Origin: DASWVC01 sp036401335 | GTDB lineage: Bacteria > Verrucomicrobiota > Verrucomicrobiia > Chthoniobacterales > JAFAMB01 | NCBI GenBank assembly: GCA_036401335.1 | Contig: DASWVC010000091.1 | Span: forward strand, 1 to 10,013 | Direction: 5' to 3' | Length of the DNA: 10,013 bases | Shown here: positions 1 to 5,248 of the stretch, one piece after another | How the letters are laid out: each line of letters opens with the position of its first letter | Numbering within the stretch: position 1 is the first letter of the stretch | Notes under the pieces: generated by a model | The model's database searches: none | Told to the model about the DNA's origin: nothing | The model's input: the letters and a program-made list of their open reading frames with translations, nothing else | Program-made: the position numbers and the translations under genes

Positions 1-1
1 T

Positions 2-1576
2 TCCGTGTTGTTGGCCGCGGTTGCCCTGGCCGGGTGCGGGCCGATGCGTGACCGGGCCGACCTTGTCGTCCTGAACGGAAACGAACCGGAAACGCTGGAC
101 CCGGCGATCATGACCGGGCAGATCGAGGGGCGGATCGCCGATGCGCTGTTCGACGGGCTGCTCCACTTCGACAAGACCGGTCGTCCCCAACCCGGCGTCG
201 CGGAACGGTGGGACGTTTCTCCAGACCGCAAAGTTTACACGTTCCACCTTCGCGCCGATGCCCTCTGGAGCAACGAGGATCCGGTGACCGCCACCGACTT
301 TCTGCGTTCCTGGCGGCGCGCCCTGGCCCCGGAGACCGCCTCCGAGTACGCCTACGTGTTTTACCACATCCGAAACGCGGAACGTTTTAACACGGGCGAA
401 CTGACCGATTTCGCCCAGGTCGGCCTGAAAGCGGTCGATGCCCGGACGTTCCAGGTCGAACTCGAAAATCCCACCCCCTTTTTCCTGGAGCTTTGCTGCC
501 TCTGGACCTTGTTGCCGGTGCACCTTCCCACCGTGGAAAAGTACGGCGACGACTGGATCAAGCCCGGCCGCATGGTTTGCAACGGACCGTTCACGCTTGA
601 ACAATGGCGGTTGAACGACCGCATCCGGCTCCGCAAGAACCCGCGATACTGGGGTCAGAGTGCGGTGCAACTGCAAACGGTAGACCTGTTGCCCACCGAC
701 AATTCCATCACCGCCTACAACTTTTATGCTTCCAAAGTCGCCGACCTGATCCTGGACAAAGGGTTAACGCCGCCGGCGCTGATTCCGGAACTCAGGAAGC
801 GGCCGGATTTTCATGCCAAACCGTTCTTAGGCAACTACTTTATCCGCTTCAACGTCACTCGAAAACCGTTTGACGACGTCCGGGTGCGGCAGGCCGTTGC
901 CCTGGCCATTGATCGGGACCGCATCGTGCAGAAACTCACCCAGGCTGGAGAACCTCCGGCTTACTCGTTTACCCCGCCCGGCACGGCGTCCGGCTACGAA
1001 CCGCCGTCCGCGCCACGCCGTGACCCGGACCGTGCGCGCCAACTGCTCGCCGAAGCGGGTTACCCGGGCGGCCGTAATTTTCCCACCGTGACGTACCTGT
1101 TCGACAGCCGCAAGTTGAACGAGGACATTGCGGTGGAAGTGCAAAGCATGCTGAGTCAGGAACTCGGCATCCGCGTGGCGCTGCAGAAACAGGAATGGAA
1201 GGTTTACCTGAATTCCCTTAGCCGGCTGGATTACGATTTTTGCCGCTCAAGCTGGGTAGGTGACTACAATGATCCGAACACATTTCTGGATTGTTTCTTG
1301 TCCGGTGGCGGCAATAACCGCACGGGGTGGAGCAGCCACGAATACGACGAGTGGATTGCCCAGGCCGGACGTGAACCGGATGAAGCAAAGCGGAACCTCC
1401 TCTTTCAGCGGGCCGAGACGCTGCTGCTGAACGCCGGCACCCCGATCATGCCTTTGTACTTCTACGTCGGCATCCAGATCTACGATGGCACGCAGTTCGG
1501 CGGCATCGAACCCAACCTGGTCGACGAACATCCGTTCCGCGAAATGTACCGAAGGGAGAAGAAAGTAACGGAGTAA
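2..1576 (+). CDS. oppA: Oligopeptide ABC transporter substrate-binding lipoprotein (OppA/MppA type), 5' end outside window
   Basis: This is the extracytoplasmic solute-binding component of a peptide ABC importer (SBP family 5), anchored by a lipid and delivering peptides to an inner-membrane permease. The frame is open to the window edge. The GTG at position 5 would give 523 residues, but this leaves only ten residues before the lipobox LAGC (Cys 11) and no basic n-region, so the true start is probably upstream. Counting from that GTG, the family core is clear: NGNEPETLDPA (24-34), ADALFDGLL (45-53), the signature region GVAERWDVSPDRKVYTFHLR (64-83), and WSNEDPVTATDFLRSWRRAL (88-107), which closely resembles Escherichia coli OppA. 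Its length is close to the roughly 540 residues usual for OppA. No permease or ATPase genes follow, so it is either an orphan binding protein or the last gene of an operon lying to the left. The last codons (KVTE-stop) are formed by an octamer repeat. The family is certain; the peptide substrate is inferred. Confidence 0.95.
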   Translation, partial: SVLLAAVALAGCGPMRDRADLVVLNGNEPETLDPAIMTGQIEGRIADALFDGLLHFDKTGRPQPGVAERWDVSPDRKVYTFHLRADALWSNEDPVTATDFLRSWRRALAPETASEYAYVFYHIRNAERFNTGELTDFAQVGLKAVDARTFQVELENPTPFFLELCCLWTLLPVHLPTVEKYGDDWIKPGRMVCNGPFTLEQWRLNDRIRLRKNPRYWGQSAVQLQTVDLLPTDNSITAYNFYASKVADLILDKGLTPPALIPELRKRPDFHAKPFLGNYFIRFNVTRKPFDDVRVRQAVALAIDRDRIVQKLTQAGEPPAYSFTPPGTASGYEPPSAPRRDPDRARQLLAEAGYPGGRNFPTVTYLFDSRKLNEDIAVEVQSMLSQELGIRVALQKQEWKVYLNSLSRLDYDFCRSSWVGDYNDPNTFLDCFLSGGGNNRTGWSSHEYDEWIAQAGREPDEAKRNLLFQRAETLLLNAGTPIMPLYFYVGIQIYDGTQFGGIEPNLVDEHPFREMYRREKKVTE

Positions 1577-1611
1577 CGGAGTAACGGAGTGTCGGGGTAT
1601 CGGGGTGGAAG
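1564..1611 (+). repeat. Octamer array 1, overlapping the oppA stop codon
   Basis: Six tandem 8-bp units start at 1564, 1572, 1580, 1588, 1596 and 1604. The first three are identical (AGTAACGG). The next are AGTGTCGG and GGTATCGG, and the array closes with GGTGGAAG. The oppA stop TAA (1574-1576) lies in the second unit. Because 8 is not a multiple of 3, the TAA triplets at 1566, 1574 and 1582 fall in three different frames, so the array stops translation in every forward frame. The same periodic unit recurs at three other places in the window. Confidence 0.85.
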
Positions 1612-1743
1612 AAGCGCCATGTTTCTGCCAGCCCTGGCCGTGATGGGCTACCTGCTTTTTGCCACTGCCTTCCTGAGCCTGGGAGGCAGTCCGATGACCG
1701 AAATGGCGATTCCGGCCCTGTTGCTTTTTTCCCTTTCCGGTAA

Positions 1744-2029
1744 GCCGAGATCATTTTTGAAGGCCCGCCTTCTTCCGTCCGATTCGGCAAAGCACCGTTT
1801 GTCCAGGTCCTGCAAAACTTGATTGGGAATGCCGTCAAAGTACCGGGCCGAAGCCACGCCGCGGGTTGCGGTGAGCGGCAGACGTCAGGGCAACCCCTGG
1901 GTTATTAGCGTGGCGGACAATGGGATTGGCTTTGACCCACGGCACGCCGAAGATGTTTTCGGGGTGTTCGAGCGGCTGCATCACCGTGCGCAATACCCGC
2001 GGTGGAGCAGAAATTTAACAGTTGTATGA
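1744..2029 (+). pseudogene. Histidine kinase ATPase-domain remnant, frameshifted and truncated
   Basis: This is a fragment of a sensor histidine kinase HATPase domain, resembling the type found in phytochrome-like and PAS-containing kinases. From 1744 one frame reads AEIIFEGPPSSVRFGKAPF and then VQVLQNLIGNAVK (N box, 1801-1839). One extra base near 1840 moves the homology to the next frame, which continues YRAEATPRVAV, VADNGIGF (G1 box, 1910-1933) and VFGVFERLHHRAQYP (to 1999). In intact relatives the sequence YPGTGIGLA (G2 box) would follow. Here the match stops and the frame ends at a TGA (2027-2029). The fragment lacks the phospho-accepting His region, the G2 box and the C-terminus, and a stop (1741-1743) closes the frame upstream. 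It cannot be a working kinase. The receiver protein at 3395-3943 might be a leftover of the same signalling locus, but nothing proves this. Confidence 0.75.
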
Positions 2030-2219
2030 ATGGTACCAATTGTATCGGAGGTACCAATGCCGGAATTCTTCTGACTTGGCCGGGAAGTAGGCAGTTCTGT
2101 GCTCCGTTCGTCCGTTACCGGCCATCGTTCCCGCAGGAGCTCTGGAAGACGGTACAGTCATCCCCCCCATTTAGTGTCGTCCTTTTCGAATGGTAACAAT
2201 TGCATCGGGAGTATCGTAT
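2028..2219 (+). repeat. Pair of direct repeats about 160 bp apart
   Basis: Two similar segments begin at 2028 and 2188, exactly 160 bp apart, with shared core AATGGTAMCAATTGYATCGG. Each is followed by a second related motif: GGTACCAAT recurs at 2050 in the first copy, and GGAGTATCG follows in the second. The ends contain the ATCGG core also seen in the octamer arrays, so the pair may be a diverged member of that family. The stretch between them (about 2060-2187) shows no coding pattern that I recognise and contains a run of seven C at 2162-2168. Confidence 0.65.
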
Positions 2220-2229
2220 TTGAAAACTT

Positions 2230-2269
2230 CATCCACCCCGGTACCCTGTTACTCCGACACCCCCACACC
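2230..2269 (-). repeat. Octamer array 2, immediately upstream of the SDR gene
   Basis: Read on the minus strand, the units are GGTGTGGG (2269-2262), GGTGTCGG (2261-2254), AGTAACAG (2253-2246), GGTACCGG (2245-2238) and GGTGGATG (2237-2230), in perfect 8-bp register. The array ends 5 bp before the ATG at 2275. A transcript of the downstream gene that begins upstream of the array would therefore carry the C-rich strand in its 5' leader. Confidence 0.8.
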
Positions 2270-2274
2270 TTCTT

Positions 2275-3051
2275 ATGGCTTACCACGAACGCCGTCATGA
2301 AAATAAGGTAGCGGTTGTTACCGGCGCGAGCCGGGGCATCGGCCGCGCCATTGCGCTGCGCCTTGCCGGCGAAGGTGCCAAAGTTATGTTGGGGGCACGG
2401 GATGCCGGTGCCCTGGCGGAGGTCGCCGGAGAGATTACGAAAAGCGGCGGCACCGCGAAAGTGTTTGCCACCGACCTGCGCGAGGCCGACGCGCCCGGAC
2501 GTTTGGTGGCTGCCGCCGAAGACGCTTTTGGCGGCATCGACCTCCTCGTCAACAACGCCGGGGCAACCAAACGCGGCGACTTCCTCCATCTCACCGATGG
2601 CGATTTCCAGGACGGCTTTGCCTTGAAGTACTACGGCGCCGTGCGCGCCACACGAGCGGCTTGGGGTTCGCTCCGGAGCCGGCACGGCACAGTGATCAAC
2701 GTCGTCGGCGTGGGCGGTCGCACGCCCGGGGCGGAATTCGCCGTGGGTGGTTCCGTGAACGCGGCCCTGCTTTCCCTGACGAAGGCACTGGCGGAAAAGG
2801 GGGTGGATGACGGAATTCAGGTTGTCGCCGTCAACCCGGGCCCGGTCCGGACGGACCGGTTCACCGCCCGGTTCCGCGGTGAGGCAGACGCAGCAGCGGC
2901 CGAACGTAACTTCGTAGCGGAAGTGGGGATCACGCGCGTGGGCGAACCGGAAGACGTCGCTGCCCTGGTTGCGTTTCTGGCTTCAGAGGAAGGCCGGCTC
3001 ATTCACGGGGCTTTGATCGACATCGACGGCGGTCAGACCAGGACGATCTAG
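2275..3051 (+). CDS. SDR-family (Rossmann-fold) protein lacking the usual catalytic residues
   Basis: A 258-residue protein of normal length for classical short-chain dehydrogenases/reductases, predicted cytoplasmic. The cofactor-binding motif TGASRGIG is at 16-23, the structural motif NNAG at 93-96, and the post-catalytic loop NPGPVRTD at 187-194. A C-terminal IDGG-type end (250-253) is also normal. The active site is not. The region that is normally NxSS...YxxSK reads NVVGVGGRTPG then VGGSVNAAL, so the Ser, Tyr and Lys positions correspond to G145, G158 and N162, and the helix Asn position to K118. From memory, a subgroup of annotated SDRs carries a similar GGSVNAA sequence, so this is probably inherited and not a sequencing error. 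NAD(P) binding is likely; dehydrogenase activity by the standard mechanism is doubtful. The ATG at 2275 is chosen because it precedes the first strand (KVAVVTG) at the usual distance; no Shine-Dalgarno sequence is visible. Octamer array 2 ends 5 bp upstream. Confidence 0.93.
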   Translation: MAYHERRHENKVAVVTGASRGIGRAIALRLAGEGAKVMLGARDAGALAEVAGEITKSGGTAKVFATDLREADAPGRLVAAAEDAFGGIDLLVNNAGATKRGDFLHLTDGDFQDGFALKYYGAVRATRAAWGSLRSRHGTVINVVGVGGRTPGAEFAVGGSVNAALLSLTKALAEKGVDDGIQVVAVNPGPVRTDRFTARFRGEADAAAAERNFVAEVGITRVGEPEDVAALVAFLASEEGRLIHGALIDIDGGQTRTI

Positions 3052-3103
3052 CCGGCCAAACCGCGATCCCGGTTCGGAAGACGGCTCCGTGATTGAGACG
3101 AGT

Positions 3104-3292
3104 TCAAGCGATTTCAGCCGGAAACTCCAGGCAGAGGCGCGATGCGTCTGCCTGCTCCCTCGGCGCCACGTAAAACGTCAGCGTACCATCCAGACCGCAA
3201 ATCCAGACTTCCTGAGCTCCCGCATCGAAATAAAGCGCGCGCTTCTCGTTGATCTCCGACGGGGTGTTGAAATTGGAGGCAGTCCTTCGATT
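3104..3292 (-). pseudogene. C-terminal remnant of an Uma2-family (DUF820) endonuclease
   Basis: On the minus strand the frame ending at TGA 3106-3104 reads NTPSEINEKRALYFDAGAQE, then VWICGLDGTLTFYVAPREQA and DASRLCLEFPAEIA. This matches the C-terminal third of Uma2 proteins, a PD-(D/E)xK-like fold common in cyanobacteria, Planctomycetota and Verrucomicrobiota, where a phrase like 'SPSN-P...EKR..Y...GA.EVW' is typical. Upstream of NTPSE the same frame loses similarity and reaches a stop at about 3347-3349, so the N-terminal part with the first catalytic acidic residues is missing. The left boundary of homology is approximate. The stub lies downstream of the response regulator and octamer array 3 on the same strand, convergent with the SDR gene. 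Intact members are about 180-200 residues; here about 60 remain. I am fairly confident of the family because of the EKRALYF..GA.EVW phrase. Confidence 0.6.
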
Positions 3293-3348
3293 CGTGAGAA
3301 CCGCAAACGACCAAGGGCGGTACCGTCTCCACCTGACTTCGCCACCTT

Positions 3349-3389
3349 ATTCCACCCGGTCACCCTCCAAACTCCGATACCCCGACAGC
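3349..3389 (-). repeat. Octamer array 3, directly after the response regulator stop codon
   Basis: On the minus strand the units are GCTGTCGG (3389-3382), GGTATCGG (3381-3374) and AGTTTGGA (3373-3366). A slightly out-of-register GGTGACCG follows, and the array closes with GGTGGAAT (3356-3349). It starts 5 bp after the TAG stop of the response regulator (3397-3395), with the G-rich strand in sense, as at oppA. The Uma2 remnant follows about 60 bp downstream. Confidence 0.65.
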
Positions 3390-3394
3390 TTTTC

Positions 3395-3943
3395 CTACGG
3401 CTTTACTGCCGGCTTCAGCACCGTGGCCAGGGCGGTCGCCAACCGTTGGGCGTTAAACGGTTTATCCAGCACGGCATGTACCTTGCGTGTGTTTGAGTCC
3501 AGCTTCTCCGGCCAACCGGTCACGAGCACAACCGGCAGGGACGGCCGCGCGTTGTGGACTTTGGCGGCCAGCGCCACGCCATCGATTTCACCCGGCATGA
3601 ACACGTCGGTGAACATGCCGTCCAACCCTTCGCCTTCTCGCTCGACGCAGGTCCAGGCTTCGGCGGCGTCCCGCGCCGTCAGGACCTCGCACCCGGAACG
3701 TCGGATCAACAAAGCCAGGACGTTCAACAAGGCGGGTTCATCGTCCACAACGAGCACCCGGGCTTTCCGCCCGTCCGTGGCGGGCAACCCGGCAGACGCG
3801 GTGGCAGGAATGGGCCCTAATCCAATATGAGGCATCCTGGAAGTTACGGACGCGGGCGGACCGGCTTTAGTACAGTCATTTCCAGCCACGGCAAAACCTG
3901 GTTCCATGCCCGCCGCTCCGATACGCTCTGGATCGCGGGCCAC
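3395..3943 (-). CDS. Response regulator, single receiver (REC) domain
   Basis: A CheY-like phosphoacceptor protein. Counting from the GTG at 3943-3941 (182 residues), the receiver domain spans about 62-178. It contains the acidic pair in VLVVDDEP (D67, D68), the phosphorylated aspartate in FTDVFMP (D113), the switch threonine in LVTGW (T142) and the lysine in LDKPF (K161), so every key residue is present. There is no output domain. The local sequence (VTGWPEKL) resembles receivers attached to hybrid histidine kinases, so it may act as a phosphorelay or single-domain regulator. The start is uncertain: the first 60 residues are not conserved-looking. ATG codons lie at 3907-3905 (a GGAG lies about 9 bp upstream) and 3835-3833 (the most compact option, 146 residues). 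A small membrane protein gene lies 51 bp upstream on the same strand. No complete kinase is present; the only kinase sequence nearby is the remnant at 1744-2029. Confidence 0.9.
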   Translation of the reverse strand: MARDPERIGAAGMEPGFAVAGNDCTKAGPPASVTSRMPHIGLGPIPATASAGLPATDGRKARVLVVDDEPALLNVLALLIRRSGCEVLTARDAAEAWTCVEREGEGLDGMFTDVFMPGEIDGVALAAKVHNARPSLPVVLVTGWPEKLDSNTRKVHAVLDKPFNAQRLATALATVLKPAVKP

Positions 3944-3994
3944 CTTCTCGCGGGAGGACTTAAACCAGGTGATGTCAACGCGCGGTTCCGTCCA

Positions 3995-4225
3995 TCAAGT
4001 CCCATAATGCGGTGCATTCAAGGACGTTCCCCTCCCGTGGCGCTCGAACCCCTTCGCCCGGCGCAACAACCTTTGAAATCCGAGCAACGTTGTCACGCCA
4101 ACCAGTATGCTGCTCAAAGCGGACAGGTGGAGGGTGGCCGGATCATAAACCGCCATGACGAACCTTGCGTTGAACAGCACGAGGATAGCGCCCAGGAGGA
4201 CGGTGATGGCGCTAAGGGTTCTCAT
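3995..4225 (-). CDS. Small predicted two-helix membrane protein, function unknown
   Basis: I do not recognise this 76-residue protein. It starts at ATG 4225-4223. Hydrophobic segments lie at about 4-26 (LSAITVLLGAILVLFNARFV) and 33-50 (HLSALSSILVGVTTLLGF), followed by a basic tail QRLLRRAKGFERHGR (51-65). This is consistent with two membrane spans and both ends in the cytoplasm. It lies 51 bp upstream of the response regulator on the same strand, so the two could be co-transcribed. No clear Shine-Dalgarno sequence precedes the ATG; a 15-bp palindrome lies about 50 bp upstream. The hydrophobic pattern and charged end argue for a real gene, but its short length in GC-rich DNA makes chance possible. 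Confidence 0.45.
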   Translation of the reverse strand: MRTLSAITVLLGAILVLFNARFVMAVYDPATLHLSALSSILVGVTTLLGFQRLLRRAKGFERHGRGTSLNAPHYGT

Positions 4226-4273
4226 AAAAAGGTCGCTCGCTGCCCGCGGGCTTCGGGCGCAGGTCCGCTCTGG

Positions 4274-4288
4274 AGGATTGACAATCCT
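4274..4288. promoter_or_regulatory. 15-bp perfect palindrome, possible operator
   Basis: AGGATTGACAATCCT consists of 7-bp arms around a single central base. It lies about 50 bp upstream of the ATG of the leftward membrane-protein gene, a place where a dimeric regulator could bind. The adjacent 4290-4306 is a second, imperfect inverted repeat. The arms are too short for a terminator and no T-run follows. The regulatory role is inferred from symmetry and position only. Confidence 0.4.
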
Positions 4289-4619
4289 GCCGGGATCGCA
4301 ATCCGGAACAAACCCCGAACTGGTCTTGAAGTAGCGATGGTTGAATTATTACATGCAACGCCCCGGTGATTGTTTCCTTTACCGGTATTATGCCGAATCG
4401 TTCTGCCCGCAACTTTCCAGGGCGCGGATCGGCCCGCGAGCATCACGCACCAGCTCGTGACGGTGACAGGGTGTGCCTGGGGGCCGGTTTACCAGGTTGC
4501 GATCTTGATCAATCAGGGTGAACGTTCCTATTGTCAGGTTCATCAGACCAAAAACTTTCCGCTGCCCTCCCTGCTCACCTCTCCCCTTTTCCCAACACCT
4601 TTCTACCATCCTGGAACCC

Positions 4620-4659
4620 ATTTACCCCTTCCACTCCGACATCCCCATACTCCGTCGCC
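4620..4659 (-). repeat. Octamer array 4, immediately upstream of the 73-aa gene
   Basis: This is the most diverged array. On the minus strand the units are GGCGACGG (4659-4652), AGTATGGG (4651-4644), GATGTCGG (4643-4636), AGTGGAAG (4635-4628) and GGGTAAAT (4627-4620). An 8-bp spacing of G-rich cores continues more weakly towards 4560. The array ends 8 bp before the ATG at 4668, in the same orientation relative to the gene as array 2 before the SDR gene. Confidence 0.55.
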
Positions 4660-4667
4660 CCCTTCAC

Positions 4668-4889
4668 ATGCCTCGACCCGATTCCCAGAGAAGCTCGATT
4701 GATTTCGACAAAGCCGTTGGGCACACGGTGTCTTCGCTGATTGAGGCGGCGTTCCGGGGCGACCGGGTGGAAATTGAGGAATGCTCATGGCGTTTGGCGG
4801 ACCAGTTTGAACGGTCGGGAAACCTCACGGCTGCCGCTCGCATCCGCTCACTGGTCAGGGAAAACGTAAAAACCCAGCCGCCGACCTGA
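4668..4889 (+). CDS. Small soluble protein of unknown function (73 aa)
   Basis: From the ATG at 4668 the product is 73 residues, rich in charged residues and predicted helical, with no signal peptide or membrane segment. The C-terminal half, WRLADQFERSGNLTAAARIR followed by SLVRENVK, resembles the short helical region found near some AAA+ ATPases ('A...ER.G....A..LR.L'), but this is a weak likeness from memory. No ATPase gene is adjacent. The frame is open further upstream to 4518, but that extension runs through octamer array 4 and reads as low-complexity Pro/Ser sequence, so the internal ATG is preferred. No Shine-Dalgarno sequence is visible. The amino-acid make-up of the 73 residues looks like real protein. 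It could also be the tail of a decayed gene, as other fragments lie nearby. Confidence 0.5.
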   Translation: MPRPDSQRSSIDFDKAVGHTVSSLIEAAFRGDRVEIEECSWRLADQFERSGNLTAAARIRSLVRENVKTQPPT

Positions 4890-5248
4890 GGGCACAGGGC
4901 CTGACTCGGGGTCCTACCGGAGGGCGAAGAAAACCGGCGCCAGATCTTTGTGTGGCTTGCCTATGACGGGCCATGGGCCTTTGGTGCGCTAGGGTACCCA
5001 CAAGCCTTTGCCGGACGCGCGAGCACCAACGGCGCTACGAAACGGGCGCCGTGGACCGTGGTCGCCGGCGCGACGGAGCCCGCGAAGCCGCTCAAGGGGG
5101 GCACGTTGTCGTCGATCTCGGTGCCATCAACCGTGGTCTCTACCTTGTCGCCCGCCGTCCCCGCCTGATCCCCGGGGCCATTCCCGTTGGTAGCCGTCGC
5201 GACCCTCATCTCGAATCGTTGCCGCTTTCGGAAAAACCCTCCCGGCCG
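4890..5248. other. Leader region before the giant Calx-beta gene
   Basis: About 360 bp without a recognised gene. The frame of the giant protein is open back to a stop at 4964-4966, with possible starts at ATG 4973, GTG 5051 and TTG 5219. The upstream translation is Arg-rich, matches no domain I know and would bury the signal peptide inside the protein. A reverse-strand frame (5320-4961) is also open but looks like a shadow. I see no clear promoter, terminator or structured RNA. Confidence 0.4.

Larger units (their letters stand above)
4226..4667. other. Non-coding stretch between divergent genes
   Basis: About 440 bp separate the leftward membrane-protein gene from the rightward 73-aa gene. 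Open frames here have no recognisable protein character. What can be seen is the palindrome at 4274-4288, an imperfect inverted repeat CCGGGATCGCAATCCGG at 4290-4306 directly beside it, and octamer array 4 at the right end. Divergent promoters would be expected here. I could not pick convincing -35 and -10 boxes. Confidence 0.5.

Noticed and set aside
1564..1611. CRISPR-like array
   Set aside because: The units are contiguous 8-bp repeats without spacers, and no cas genes are in the window.
1619..1822. Open frame from ATG 1619 encoding a hydrophobic 67-residue peptide (MFLPALAVMGYLLFATAFLS at the start)
   Set aside because: Its second half overlaps the histidine kinase homology in a different frame and turns into Arg/Ser-rich sequence. 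No ribosome-binding site is visible. It is more likely a chance frame over decayed DNA.
2002..2196. Short forward frames carrying NGTNCIGGT and NGNNCIGS peptides
   Set aside because: The peptide similarity arises from the direct DNA repeats at 2028 and 2188. The rest of both frames has no protein character.
3059..3076. Possible terminator hairpin AACCG/CGGTT between the convergent SDR gene and Uma2 remnant
   Set aside because: The stem is only 5 bp with no T-run on either strand. It is too weak to call.
3089..3496. Forward frame of 135 codons
   Set aside because: It runs antisense to the Uma2 remnant, octamer array 3 and the response regulator, whose reverse-strand motifs are clear.
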